A stretch of 64,000 nucleotides of DNA from Streptomyces cellostaticus (lineage in GTDB: Bacteria > Actinomycetota > Actinomycetes > Streptomycetales > Streptomycetaceae), in the NCBI RefSeq assembly GCF_001513965.1, contig NZ_KQ948016.1:738439-802438 (forward strand), written 5' to 3'. Both the position numbers and the translations under genes were made by a program. Below are positions 53,611-62,225 of the stretch, piece after piece. Every line of letters starts with the position of its first letter. The first letter of the stretch is position 1. Below the pieces are notes generated by a model that saw only the letters and a program-made list of their open reading frames with translations, made no database searches and was not told where the DNA came from.

Positions 53611-54216
53611 ATGACCATCGCGGGCGCGCGGCAGCGGGCGGTACGGCTGGCCGCACGACTGCGTCGCTCCCGTCCGGGCTCGGCGATGCGCTCCCTGGCC
53701 GCCGACCTCGCCGCCGCCGTCCACGCGCGGCCGCAGGCGCCGGGCGAGGTGCGGGACCTGTGCCAGACACTGTGCGAGGAGATGAGCGCACGGCGGGCCG
53801 GGCGGCCGGTGAAACTGCGCTTCGAGCGCTTCCCGGACGAGATCGAGGTCACCGGCCTGTGGGTGGAGTTCCAGGACTTCGACCTGGTCATCGTGGAGGA
53901 GCGGGCCGCGGCCATGCAGCAACTGGTCATCCTCGGGCACGAGTTGTGGCATCTGCACGTCGGGCACCGGCACCACGACCTGGCCGGGGCCGCCGCGGCC
54001 CGCGCGCTGGCGGACGAGCCCGCGCTGCACGGCCTGGCGCTGACGGTCGCCGCCCGCAACGGCTCCCGGGAGGCCGACGAGGCCGAGGCCGACGACTTCG
54101 GCCACCGTCTGGCCACGCTGCTGCGGCCCCGGCTCGCCGGCCCCGGATCCGGCACGCCCCTCGACCCGGTGCAGCGCTCCCTCGGCTACCGCGGGCGGGG
54201 CGGAGCCGCGCGGTGA
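53611..54216 (+). CDS. ImmA/IrrE-like zinc metalloprotease
   Basis: 201 residues from ATG 53611. HELWH (110-114) with a downstream ADEAEADDFGHRLA that can provide the third ligand gives the gluzincin-like zinc site of ImmA/IrrE proteins. The N-terminus (AARLRRSRPGSAMRSLAADLAAAVHARP) is helical and basic. No signal peptide. Such proteases cleave repressors or act in toxin-antitoxin and stress switching, usually beside an XRE regulator, which is missing here. The stop overlaps the next start by GTGA, so translation is coupled. Confidence 0.85.
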   Translation: MTIAGARQRAVRLAARLRRSRPGSAMRSLAADLAAAVHARPQAPGEVRDLCQTLCEEMSARRAGRPVKLRFERFPDEIEVTGLWVEFQDFDLVIVEERAAAMQQLVILGHELWHLHVGHRHHDLAGAAAARALADEPALHGLALTVAARNGSREADEAEADDFGHRLATLLRPRLAGPGSGTPLDPVQRSLGYRGRGGAAR

Positions 54217-55439
54217 CCCTGGCACTGAACCCCTCGAACGTCCTCGGCGAGTTCTACATCTCCTTCTGGATCCCGACCGCCGTGCTCACCGCGGCCCTGG
54301 TGATCAAGCTGCCCACGATCATCCGGCTGTGGCGGGACCCGCTGCTGCGCGCGGTCGGCGGACTGCTGCTGCTCGCCTGCGGGGTGTTCGTGTTCTGCAC
54401 GCCCTCCACGATCGCCGCCGTCAACCGGCTGACCGGCGTGCCCAACATCTCGGCGCCCTGGTGCTATTCGCTGATCACCGCGTTCTGCGGGTCCTGTCTG
54501 CTGCTGATCATCACCTGGCGCAACGGCCTGTCCGACCGCTCGGCCGTCACCCGCCGCGCGCTGCGCTGGGTCGTCTCGGTCTACTCCGGGGTGATCGCCG
54601 CCCTCTGGGGACTGTTCCTGCTCGCCGACGTGCCCGTGGAGCGGCTGCGGGACCTGGACACCTACTACGCCACCACCCCGTTCATGAGCGAGGAGATCCT
54701 GCTCTACCTCGTGGCGCACGCCGTGGCCGTCCTGATCACCTCCAAGCTGATCTGGAACTGGGTGCGCACCGAAGGTCTGGACGCCTGGCTGCGCTGGGGG
54801 CTGAAGCTGCTGGGCGCCGGCTACGTCCTGAACCTGATCTTCGACGCGTCCAAGCTGATCGCCGTCACCGCGCGCTGGTTCGGCCGGAACGTGGACTGGC
54901 TCAGCACCGATCTCGCCCCGCCGGTGGCCGCTCTGTCCGCCATCCTGATCGCGGTCGGCTTCATCCTGCCGCACGCCGGCCAGTACCTGCACGACCGCTG
55001 GCGGGTCCGGCGCGCCCACCGCGAACTGCGGCCGCTGTACCAGCTGATGCGGTCCGCCAGCGGTGAGGGCGTGCCGTTCGTGCTGCGGGCCACGCCCGAG
55101 CTGCGGCTGACCCGGCGCGAGACGTTCATCCGGGACGTGCTGCTGCCGCTGGCCCGGCACCTCGACACCGGCCTCGGCAGGCGCTCGTACGACGCCGCGC
55201 TCGACCTCGGCCACCCGCCGGAGCGGGCCCGGGCACTGGCGGCCGCGGTGAACATCCTCGACGCGATCGAGGCCAGGCGCCGTACCCCCGAGCCGCCCGA
55301 GCCCGCCGCCGGACCCGACACCACGAGCCTGCTCCAGGAGATCGGCGCGGTGTCCCGGGCCCTGCGCCACCCCGACGAGATCGAGGCGGTACGCGCCCTC
55401 GCGACCGCCCCAGCAGAGAGCGTGCCCGTCCATGAGTGA
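54213..55439 (+). CDS. MAB_1171c-type membrane protein (DUF6545)
   Basis: 408 residues from GTG 54213. Seven or so TM helices in the first ~260 residues (FYISFWIPTAVLTAALVIKLPTII, AVGGLLLLACGVFVFCTPSTI, LLLIITWRNGL, WVVSVYSGVIAALWGLFLLAD, LLYLVAHAVAVLITSKLIWNW, LKLLGAGYVLNLIFDASKLIA, LSAILIAVGFILP), then a soluble C-terminal domain rich in Arg and Glu. NCBI-style annotation calls the family a putative transporter, but no transport motif is visible. Overlaps the FAD gene by eight bases. Function unknown. Confidence 0.8.
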   Translation: MTLALNPSNVLGEFYISFWIPTAVLTAALVIKLPTIIRLWRDPLLRAVGGLLLLACGVFVFCTPSTIAAVNRLTGVPNISAPWCYSLITAFCGSCLLLIITWRNGLSDRSAVTRRALRWVVSVYSGVIAALWGLFLLADVPVERLRDLDTYYATTPFMSEEILLYLVAHAVAVLITSKLIWNWVRTEGLDAWLRWGLKLLGAGYVLNLIFDASKLIAVTARWFGRNVDWLSTDLAPPVAALSAILIAVGFILPHAGQYLHDRWRVRRAHRELRPLYQLMRSASGEGVPFVLRATPELRLTRRETFIRDVLLPLARHLDTGLGRRSYDAALDLGHPPERARALAAAVNILDAIEARRRTPEPPEPAAGPDTTSLLQEIGAVSRALRHPDEIEAVRALATAPAESVPVHE

Positions 55440-56829
55440 CCGCCCCACCACCGCCGTCGTCCTCGGCGGCTCCCTCGCCGGCATGCTCGCGGCCCGGGCC
55501 CTGACCGGGTTCGCCGACCGGGTCACCGTCGTGGAGCGGGACGCACTGCCCGAGGGACCCGAGCCGCGCCGGGGCCTGCCGCAGGCCCGCCACGTCCACC
55601 AGCTGTGGTCGGGCGGGGCGCGGGCCCTGGAGGAGCTGGTGCCGGGGGCGGCGGAGCGGCTGCGGGCGGCGGGGGCACACCGGTTGCCGGTCACCACGGA
55701 CATGGTGGCCCTGTCCCCCCACGGCTGGTACCGGCGGTGGGCCGAGTCGCACCACATGATCCTGTGCAGCCGCGACCTGCTGGACGCGACCGTGCGCGCG
55801 CAGGTGCTCGCCGACCGGCGGATCGAGGTCCTCGAGCGGGCCGAGGCGGTCCGGCTCACCTCCACGGACACGACGGTCACCGGCGTACGGATCCGCGCCC
55901 ACGACAACGCCGAGCGCACGCTCGCGGCCGATCTGGTCGTCGACGCGACCGGGCGCGGCTCGCGCACACCCCGGTGGCTGACCGGGCTCGGGCTGCCGGT
56001 GCCGGAGCGGCGGGAGGTCAACTCCGGGATCGTGTATGCGACCCGGCTGTACCGGGCACCCGAGCAGGCACGGGACGGCTTCCCGGTGGTGAGCATCCAG
56101 CCGGATCCGCGCACCGGAGAACCGGGCCGCGGCGGTGTGCTCCTGCCGGTGGAGGACGGCCGCTGGATGGTGACGCTCTACGGCTCCCGGGGCGCCGAAC
56201 CCTGCGCCGACGCCGACGACTTCGTGCGCTACGCCCGGGAGGAGCTACGGCACCCGGTCATCGCCGAGCTGCTCGCGGAGGCGGAACCGCTCAGTGAGGT
56301 GACGCTCACCCGGACCACCGCGAACCGGCGCCACTTCTACGAGCGGATGCGGGTGTGGCCCGAGAACTTCGTGGCCCTCGGGGACGCGGTGTGCGCGCTG
56401 AACCCGGTGTACGGCCACGGGATGTCGGTCTCGGCCCAGTCCGCGCTGGCGCTGCGGGATGTGATCCTCCGCCAGGGCGGCCTGGGCACTCCCGGCCTGT
56501 CCCGGCACGTCCAGAAGGCGGTGGGGCGGACGGTGCGGACGGCCTGGGACCTGGCGATCGGGACGGACGTGTTCTACCCCGGCGCCACGGAGACCGGCCC
56601 CACGCTCCGCGACCGGATCCTGTCCGCCTACGTCGGCCGCCTGCTGTACACCGCGACGGGCAACGGCCGCATCGCCCGCAGAGTCACTGACGTGACGTCC
56701 CTGGAGCGGGGGCCGGAGGTGCTCCTGACCCCGAGCATGCTGGTCGCTGCCGCGGTGGGGCCGTTGAAACCTGCGCTGAACGCTCCGCCGCTGACTTTGG
56801 AGGAGCTTAAGGCTGCGGGGGTTTTGTAG
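55432..56829 (+). CDS. FAD-dependent oxidoreductase/monooxygenase
   Basis: 465 residues from ATG 55432. N-terminal FAD fold AVVLGGSLAGMLAARALTGFADRVTVVERD (GxGxxG variant GGSLAG), LPQARHVHQLWSGG, LVVDATGRGSRTPRWL and a second FAD motif with ENFVALGDAVCALNPVYGHGMSVS, the GD motif of class A flavin hydroxylases. No obvious NAD(P)H domain beyond the class A plan. Third gene of the operon, coupled to the membrane protein. Substrate unknown; a lipid or quinone-like membrane substrate is possible given the partner. Confidence 0.88.
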   Translation: MSDRPTTAVVLGGSLAGMLAARALTGFADRVTVVERDALPEGPEPRRGLPQARHVHQLWSGGARALEELVPGAAERLRAAGAHRLPVTTDMVALSPHGWYRRWAESHHMILCSRDLLDATVRAQVLADRRIEVLERAEAVRLTSTDTTVTGVRIRAHDNAERTLAADLVVDATGRGSRTPRWLTGLGLPVPERREVNSGIVYATRLYRAPEQARDGFPVVSIQPDPRTGEPGRGGVLLPVEDGRWMVTLYGSRGAEPCADADDFVRYAREELRHPVIAELLAEAEPLSEVTLTRTTANRRHFYERMRVWPENFVALGDAVCALNPVYGHGMSVSAQSALALRDVILRQGGLGTPGLSRHVQKAVGRTVRTAWDLAIGTDVFYPGATETGPTLRDRILSAYVGRLLYTATGNGRIARRVTDVTSLERGPEVLLTPSMLVAAAVGPLKPALNAPPLTLEELKAAGVL

Positions 56830-56848
56830 GGCAGCTGCGGTCCGTCGC

Positions 56849-56903
56849 CGAGTGCGGGCCGGTGGGGGCTTGTCGCGCAGTTCCCCGCGCCCCTTTGGGG
56901 CGC
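56849..56903 (-). repeat. Conserved intergenic repeat, copy B
   Basis: Inverted copy of the 7706-7760 element (51 of 55 bases the same). The hairpin GCGCCCC-TTT-GGGGCGC (56887-56903) lies 57 bases after the oxidoreductase stop and 105 bases from the convergent lactonase stop, so it can work as a terminator for both. Confidence 0.75.
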
Positions 56904-57007
56904 GCTTAGCTTCGGGCAGTCGTGCTGCTGGGGCGGCACGGGTGGGCGCAGCGGCACCCCGCCAACGCGGGCGAGCGGCACCCACCCCCGGCCCGCAGCA
57001 ACGCCGT

Positions 57008-57853
57008 TCAGCCCGAGAACGCCGGCTGCGGCAACCCCTTCCCCGCCCCCGGCACCACCAGCAGCGAACCCGACGTGGGGTGCGGAGCCGACAGGCCCGT
57101 GCGGGCCGTCGTGATGTACAGATCGCTCAAGTCCGCGCCACCGAACGCACAGGCCGTCGTCCGCGGTGCCGGCAAGGCGATGACGCGGTCCAGCTCGCCG
57201 GACGGCGTGTAGCGGCGCACCGCTCCCCCGTCCCACAGGGCCACCCACACACACCCGTCCGCGTCGACCGTCAGGCCGTCGGGGAAACCGGCGCCCTCCT
57301 CGATCTCCGTGAGCGTGCGGCGGTTGCGGATGCCCTCGCCGTCGTAGTCGAAGACGTCCACGCGCCGGGTCGGTGTGTCGGCGTAGTACATCAGACGGCC
57401 GTCCGGGCTCCAGCCGGTGCCGTTGCTGACCGTGACGTCGGGGAGGATCGTGTCCACCGCTCCGTCGCCGGTCAGGCGGGACAGCGTGCCGCCGCCCTGC
57501 GCCTCGTCGTAGCGCATCGTGCCCGCCCACAGGGAGCCGTCGGGAGCGACGGCCGCGTCGTTCGCGCGGCGGCCGGGCACCGGCTCGTGGTGCAGCCAGC
57601 GGAAGGTGTCGTCGGCGTCCAGCAGGCCGACGCCGTCCCGCAGGTTCAGCACCAGCCCGCCGCCCGCACGGGGCTTCGCCGCCCCGACGTGCTGCTCCGT
57701 CGTACGAACCGTCCGGCGGCCGGACGAGGGGTCGTACGTGTGGACGCGCATGCCCAGGATGTCCAGCCAGAGGAGGCGCCCCGTCGCCGGGTCCCAGGTC
57801 GGGCCCTCGCCGAGCGCCGCCTCCGCCTGGACGGCGACCTCGTACGCCGTCAT
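57008..57853 (-). CDS. SMP-30/gluconolactonase-like sugar lactonase
   Basis: 281 residues from ATG 57853, whose ATG overlaps the IclR stop by four bases. Beta-propeller lactonase with EAALGEGPTWDPATGRLLWLDI (Glu metal ligand), RANDAAVAPDGSLWAGTM, VSNGTGWSPDGRLMYYADT (Asn ligand) and FPDGLTVDADGCVW (Asp ligand). Hydrolyses an aldonolactone to the aldonate. Co-transcribed with an IclR regulator whose putative operator also precedes the dehydratase operon, so it fits the lactone-to-acid step of an oxidative sugar pathway. Confidence 0.94.
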   Translation of the reverse strand: MTAYEVAVQAEAALGEGPTWDPATGRLLWLDILGMRVHTYDPSSGRRTVRTTEQHVGAAKPRAGGGLVLNLRDGVGLLDADDTFRWLHHEPVPGRRANDAAVAPDGSLWAGTMRYDEAQGGGTLSRLTGDGAVDTILPDVTVSNGTGWSPDGRLMYYADTPTRRVDVFDYDGEGIRNRRTLTEIEEGAGFPDGLTVDADGCVWVALWDGGAVRRYTPSGELDRVIALPAPRTTACAFGGADLSDLYITTARTGLSAPHPTSGSLLVVPGAGKGLPQPAFSG

Positions 57854-58623
57854 GCCACGCTCCGGTGCCCGAGCCGCTCCGACAGCTCCGCCGCACCCTT
57901 CGCGGCCAGCTGCTCCAGCTCCGCCCGGCGCTCGTCGCTCCAGCGGATCATGGGGACGGAGATGGACAGGGCGGCGACGACCTGGCCCGCGCGGTCGCGT
58001 ACCGGTGCCGCCACGCAGGACACGTCCGGGTTGGACTCGCGGCTCTCCACCGCGAGGCCCCGCTCCCGGATCTGAGCCAGGGCCTCGCGCAGGGCGCCCG
58101 GATCGGTGATGCTGTTGGGGGTCATCGCGGTCAGCTCGGCGTTGTCCGGGATCCGCGACGCCAGTTCCTGCTCCGGCAGCGAGGCCAGCAGCATCTTGCC
58201 GACCGAGGTGCAGTGGGCGGGCAGCCGGCGCCCTGCGGCCGAGACCATGCGCACCGCGTGCGTGGAGTCGACCTTGGCGATGTAGATGACGTCGGTGCCT
58301 TCGAGGATGGCCACGTGGACCGTCTCGTCGCAGGTCTCGGCCACCGAGCGGGCCACCTGCTGCCCCTCGGCCGCGAGGTCGAGCTGCTCGGCGTAACGGC
58401 TGCCGAGCTGGTACGGGCGTACGCCGAGCCGGTACCGTCCGGGCTGTCCCGGCACCTGCACGATGTACGAGCGTGCGGCGAGCGTGGTGACCAGCTCGTG
58501 CACGGTGGTGCGCGGCAGTTGCAGCTTGCGCACGATGTCGGGGGCGGAGAGTGTCCCGTCCCCGTCGAGGAACAGCTCCAGAATGTCGAGAGCCCGGGTC
58601 ACGGCAGGCACGAGGCGTCCCAC
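57850..58623 (-). CDS. IclR family transcriptional regulator
   Basis: 257 residues from GTG 58623. N-terminal winged helix (RALDILELFLDGDGTLSAPDIVRKLQLPRTTVHELVTTLAARSYI) and C-terminal effector domain (VDSTHAVRMVSAAGRRLPAHCTSVGKMLLASLP, VESRESNPDVSCVAAPVRDRAGQVVAALSISVP). The pattern RLPxHCTSxGKxLLA is diagnostic. Overlaps the lactonase by four bases. A 17-base palindrome 33 bases upstream is a likely autoregulatory site, shared with other carbohydrate promoters in the window. The effector is probably a sugar acid or keto-deoxy acid. Confidence 0.95.
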   Translation of the reverse strand: MGRLVPAVTRALDILELFLDGDGTLSAPDIVRKLQLPRTTVHELVTTLAARSYIVQVPGQPGRYRLGVRPYQLGSRYAEQLDLAAEGQQVARSVAETCDETVHVAILEGTDVIYIAKVDSTHAVRMVSAAGRRLPAHCTSVGKMLLASLPEQELASRIPDNAELTAMTPNSITDPGALREALAQIRERGLAVESRESNPDVSCVAAPVRDRAGQVVAALSISVPMIRWSDERRAELEQLAAKGAAELSERLGHRSVA

Positions 58624-58655
58624 GTCCGGCCCCCTCCCTTGGGTCTAAGCGTCTG

Positions 58656-58672
58656 TGTTCGAGATTTCAACA
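58656..58672 (+). promoter_or_regulatory. Candidate IclR operator of the iclR-lactonase operon
   Basis: TGTTCGAGATTTCAACA, with TGTT/AACA arms; the first 13 bases recur exactly on the minus strand at 31511-31523. It lies between the IclR gene start (58623) and the divergent small gene (58755). Confidence 0.65.
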
Positions 58673-58754
58673 GACGATCGGCATGACGAACACAGGCTAG
58701 CCATGGTGGGTTGCGCGGGCAATGGTCAGGCACAAGCCGGGCACCATGGGTGCC

Positions 58755-59312
58755 ATGTATCCCGACTTCCAGCTGGTGCTGCTGCGCCGCATGGCCGACC
58801 ACAACCCGGACCTGGTCGAGGACGCCCGGCGCGCCCTGGGCGCGTCGATCGCGGACATGCGGGAGGCGAACAAACGCTGGCAGGCCATGCTCCGGTCACC
58901 GCGAGCCCGGTCGGCCGCCGCCCGCTACCGCTCGGTCCTCGGCGAACCCGAGGCCGTCGTCCCGCGCCGCCTCGGTGACGTCGACTGCGAGGCCCGGCAG
59001 TGGGCGCTGCCCCTGTGGCCCGGCCTGCGCTTCGAGGTGCTGGTCTCCCCCGACGGCGCCGTCTGGAACGAGTGGCTGGTGCGCGCGCCGGGCGCCCCCG
59101 CCCCGGACCTGCGCACCCTGGACGACCTCATGCCGTGGTCCTGCACGGTGGACGAGGCCGCCCGCGCCTTCGCCCCCGCCCGGCCCCTGGAGGGCACGGC
59201 CCCCACCCGCTGGGGGCTCGCCTTCACCGCTCCCGACCGGGACGGCGTACGGCACGAGGTCGTCGCCGAGTTCACCTGGGGGCTGCTCCAGCGGACGGCG
59301 GTCCGCACCTGA
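58755..59312 (+). CDS. Conserved hypothetical protein
   Basis: 185 residues if started at ATG 58755 (MYPDFQLVLLRRMADHNPDLVEDARRALGASIADMREANKRWQAM); ATGs at 58722 and 58746 are alternatives. The N-terminal half is helical; the second half has strands ALPLWPGLRFEVLVSPDGAVWNEWLVRAPGA and WGLAFTAPDRDGVRHEVVAEFTWGLL. No recognised domain, no signal peptide, no TM. It is divergent from the IclR gene and followed by a 12-base tandem repeat. Confidence 0.75.
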   Translation: MYPDFQLVLLRRMADHNPDLVEDARRALGASIADMREANKRWQAMLRSPRARSAAARYRSVLGEPEAVVPRRLGDVDCEARQWALPLWPGLRFEVLVSPDGAVWNEWLVRAPGAPAPDLRTLDDLMPWSCTVDEAARAFAPARPLEGTAPTRWGLAFTAPDRDGVRHEVVAEFTWGLLQRTAVRT

Positions 59313-59325
59313 GCCGGTCGCGGGC

Positions 59326-59373
59326 CTTCTCAGGCACTTCCTCAGGCACTTCCTCAGGCGCCTTCTCAGGCAT
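59326..59373. repeat. Four 12-base tandem repeats overlapping the SDR stop codon
   Basis: Units CTTCTCAGGCAC, TTCCTCAGGCAC, TTCCTCAGGCGC, CTTCTCAGGCAT (59326-59373). The last unit supplies the last codons and stop (TGA) of the convergent SDR gene. Each unit includes TCAGGC, so each adds an in-frame stop for that gene in tandem. Confidence 0.75.
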
Positions 59374-60196
59374 CGAAGGCCGTGGCCCTGGTCTGCTTCT
59401 CCCAGGCGGCGACGTCCTCGCGGACCTGGTCGAGGTGGGCCAGGACGGCGCTCACCCCGTCGTCACCGAGCGGCAGCCGCAGCGGGGTCTCATCCGCCTC
59501 CAGCGCGGCCAGGATCAGGGCCGCCGCCTTGTCCGGGTCACCGGGCTGCGTACCGTCGCCGCCCGCGACGAGACCGCGGGTCACGCCCACCTTGGCGTAC
59601 ACCCCGCTGTCGGCGCTGACGCCGGCCCGGCCCGGGTCCATCAGCGAGGTCCGGAAGCCGCCCGGCTCCACGATCAGCACCTTGATGCCGAACTCCCGCA
59701 CCTCGTCCGCGAGCGCCTCGGACATGCCCTCCAGCGCGAACTTCGTCCCGCTGTACGCCCCGAAGCCCGCGAAGGACATCTGCCCGCCCATGCTGCTCAT
59801 CTGCACGATGGCCCCCGAACGCCGCTCCCGCATGTGCGGCAGTACCGCCCGCACCAGGGCTGCCGGGCCGAAGACATGCAGGTCGAACAGGTCCCGCAGC
59901 TCCTGGTCCGTGGTCTCCTCGACGGCGCCGACGTGCGTACGGCCCGCGTTGTTGACCAGCACGTCGATCCGCCCGTGCCGCGCCACCACGTCCCGTACGG
60001 CCTCCTCGATCGCGGCCGCGTCGGTGACGTCCAGCCGCAGCGCCTCCACCTGGTCGGGATGCGCGGCCACCAGATCGTCCAGCGCCTCCGGGCGCCGGGC
60101 CGCGCCGACCACCACGTCACCGGCGGCGACGGCCGCCTGGGTGATCGCCCGCCCGAAGCCGCTGCTCGCACCGGTCACCAGCCATACCTTGTTCAC
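59366..60196 (-). CDS. Short-chain dehydrogenase/reductase
   Basis: 276 residues from GTG 60196, behind GGGAG. Rossmann motif WLVTGASSGFGRAITQAA, NNAGRTHVG, catalytic block SSMGGQMSFAGFGAYSGTKFALEG (Ser, Tyr-x3-Lys). Classical SDR of ~275 residues, NADP-preferring by the Arg-rich second turn (AARRPEAL). Divergent from a LysR gene whose operator covers its own start, so the LysR probably controls this enzyme. The substrate is unknown. Confidence 0.94.
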   Translation of the reverse strand: MNKVWLVTGASSGFGRAITQAAVAAGDVVVGAARRPEALDDLVAAHPDQVEALRLDVTDAAAIEEAVRDVVARHGRIDVLVNNAGRTHVGAVEETTDQELRDLFDLHVFGPAALVRAVLPHMRERRSGAIVQMSSMGGQMSFAGFGAYSGTKFALEGMSEALADEVREFGIKVLIVEPGGFRTSLMDPGRAGVSADSGVYAKVGVTRGLVAGGDGTQPGDPDKAAALILAALEADETPLRLPLGDDGVSAVLAHLDQVREDVAAWEKQTRATAFDA

Positions 60197-60267
60197 GGCA
60201 ACTCCCGTAAGTCCCTGAGTCCTTGTCTTCGTCTCCCTGACACGAACCAGCCTGCTGCCGAATGCCG

Positions 60268-60305
60268 TTGCCCGTCCAAGACCCACGGTGATAACCAACG
60301 GTTAT
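60268..60305 (+). promoter_or_regulatory. LysR promoter with palindromic operator over the start codon
   Basis: -35-like TTGCCC (60268-60273), 16-base spacer, -10 GATAAC (60290-60295). The perfect palindrome ATAACC-AAC-GGTTAT (60291-60305) overlaps both the -10 and the ATG at 60304. It has the T-N11-A layout of LysR sites. Transcription would begin at or near the ATG, so the mRNA is probably leaderless. Confidence 0.65.
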
Positions 60306-61206
60306 GACCATCGACGTCCACGCACGCGACCTGCGCTACTTCGTCGCCGTCGCCGAGGAACTGCACTTCACGCGCGCCGCCGAGAAGCTGTACGTCTCAC
60401 AGCCCGCGCTCAGCAAGCAGATCCGGGCGCTGGAGCGACAACTGGGGGCCGAGCTGCTGCTCCGCGACCAGCACGCGGTGGCGCTGACGGCCGCGGGCGA
60501 GGCGCTGCTGCCGCACGCCCGGCAGGTGCTGGCCGCGTGGGCGGAGGGCGCTGCCGCGGTGGAGGCGGCCAAGGCGGCGCAGCGCAGCACGCTCGTGGTG
60601 GGCATGAGCACCCGTCCGGGCCGGGGCGGACTGCTGCCGGCCATCCGCTCCCGCTTCACGGCCGCGCACCCCGGGGCCACCGCCCGGCTGCGCCAGGTGA
60701 GCTGGGAGGACCCGACGGCGGGGCTGGCGGACGGCAGCGCGGACGTCGCCTTCGTGTGGTTGCCGCTGCCGGACGAGGAGCGCTACGCCTGGACGGTGCT
60801 CGCCGAGGAGCCCCGCCTGGTCGCCCTCCCCGACACCCACCCACTCGCCGCCCACGCCGAGATCGACTTCGCGGACCTGAGGGACGAGCCGTTCCTCGCC
60901 CTGCCGAAGAGTGCGGGCCCGCTGCGCGACTACTGGCTCGCCCTGGACGCCCGCGCCGGCCGTCCGCCGCGCATCGGTGCGGAGATCGCCGGGGTGGAGG
61001 AGACGTACGAGGCGCTCGTCGCCGGCCTCGGGGTCTGCCTGGTCGCCGAGGGCAACGCCCCGCTGATCACCCTGGGCGGTGTCACCACCCGCCCGGTGCA
61101 GGGCATCGGCCCCAGCCGCTACGCCCTGGCCTGGCGCCGCGAGGACGAGGCACGGCCGCTGGTCCGGGCATACGCCCAGGCGTGCCGGGCGACGGTCGCG
61201 CCCTAG
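60304..61206 (+). CDS. LysR family transcriptional regulator
   Basis: 300 residues from ATG 60304. HTH LRYFVAVAEELHFTRAAEKLYVSQPALSKQIRALERQLGAELLLRDQHAVALTAAGEALLPHARQVL followed by the periplasmic-binding-like effector domain (VVGMSTRPGRGGLLPAIRSRF...). Divergent to the SDR gene. The stop overlaps the stop of the convergent ATP-grasp gene in a CTAG. Confidence 0.95.
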   Translation: MTIDVHARDLRYFVAVAEELHFTRAAEKLYVSQPALSKQIRALERQLGAELLLRDQHAVALTAAGEALLPHARQVLAAWAEGAAAVEAAKAAQRSTLVVGMSTRPGRGGLLPAIRSRFTAAHPGATARLRQVSWEDPTAGLADGSADVAFVWLPLPDEERYAWTVLAEEPRLVALPDTHPLAAHAEIDFADLRDEPFLALPKSAGPLRDYWLALDARAGRPPRIGAEIAGVEETYEALVAGLGVCLVAEGNAPLITLGGVTTRPVQGIGPSRYALAWRREDEARPLVRAYAQACRATVAP

Positions 61207-62087
61207 TCTCCTGCGGCGGCCGCCAGGATCGCCTCCGTGACGCGCGGCAGCGAGTCCGGGTGCAGGAACAGGAACAGGTTCGGCTCCACCAGTTCCAGCT
61301 CCATCACACGCGGCTGTCCGTCCTCCCCGTCGACCAGGTCCACGCGCGCGTACAGCAGCCCCGGCGCGCCGCCGGGTATGGCGGTCAGCGCCTTCTCGGC
61401 CACGGCGAGTTCGGCGTCCGTGGGCTGCCAGGGCTCCAGGTCGGGGTGGGCGACCTTGTCGGCGTCGTAGGCGGTACCGGGAGACAGGACGGCGCCCTTG
61501 CGACTGGCGTGCAGCAGGAGGCCGCCGAAGAACTGCAGCGCCCGCTCCCCGCTGACGTCGATGTGCCGCAGGTACGGCTGCACCATCGCGGTGAAGCCCT
61601 CCGCGTGCATCCGCGCCAGCTGCCGTACGGCGGTCTCGGTGTCGTGCTCGGCGGGTGTGTAGCGGGCGGCGAACCGAGCGCCGGCGCCGGAGGTCGGCTT
61701 GATCACGTACTCGTGGTCGGCGGGCAGGTCGGCGGGTTCGCCCGGGGCGATGTAGCGCGTGGGGACGGTGGGCACGCCGGCCGCGGCCAGTTCCCCGAGG
61801 TAGCGCTTGTCGCTGTTCCAGCGCACGACGGCGGCGGGATTGGCGAGGCGCGTGACGGCACCGACCCGGTCCACCCACGCCGCGAACTCCTCGGCGCGCC
61901 AGCTGTAGTCCCAGGTCGAGCGGATGACGACGAGGTCGTAGTCACCCCAGTCGGCGTCCGGGTCGTCCCAGTGCCGGGCCTCCGCCTCGGCCCCGGCATC
62001 CGTCAGTGCCCGTACGAGCACCGGCAGGTCGCCGTCCTTACTCGGCTCGGCTCCGGGGTCGTAGGTGGCGAGGGCGATACGGGGCAC
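61203..62087 (-). CDS. ATP-grasp domain protein (RimK/glutathione-synthetase-like)
   Basis: 294 residues from GTG 62087, behind CAGGGAG, giving MPRIALATYDPGAEPSKDGD; a longer start at 62135 has no ribosome site. ATP-grasp features: VVIRSTWDYSWRAEEF, VVRWNSDKRYLGELAAAGVPTVPTRYI, YVIKPTSGAGARFAARY (ATP-binding Lys) and LYARVDLVDGEDGQPRVMELELVEPNLFLFLH (Mg2+ ligands). Such enzymes ligate an amine to an acyl-phosphate. The true substrate is unknown. Close to the glutathione synthetase-like subgroup that is common in actinobacteria. Confidence 0.9.
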   Translation of the reverse strand: MPRIALATYDPGAEPSKDGDLPVLVRALTDAGAEAEARHWDDPDADWGDYDLVVIRSTWDYSWRAEEFAAWVDRVGAVTRLANPAAVVRWNSDKRYLGELAAAGVPTVPTRYIAPGEPADLPADHEYVIKPTSGAGARFAARYTPAEHDTETAVRQLARMHAEGFTAMVQPYLRHIDVSGERALQFFGGLLLHASRKGAVLSPGTAYDADKVAHPDLEPWQPTDAELAVAEKALTAIPGGAPGLLYARVDLVDGEDGQPRVMELELVEPNLFLFLHPDSLPRVTEAILAAAAGD

Positions 62088-62225
62088 GGCGGGCTCCCTG
62101 TCGTACGGCGGTTCGATCGGTTGTGAGGCTAACAAGCGCGGCAGGAACCAGGACAGCGCGATTGACCTTCACCTTTGGGGAAGCCCCAGCATCGGTGGCG
62201 TACGAGGAGGAAGGCGAGGAGCCTC

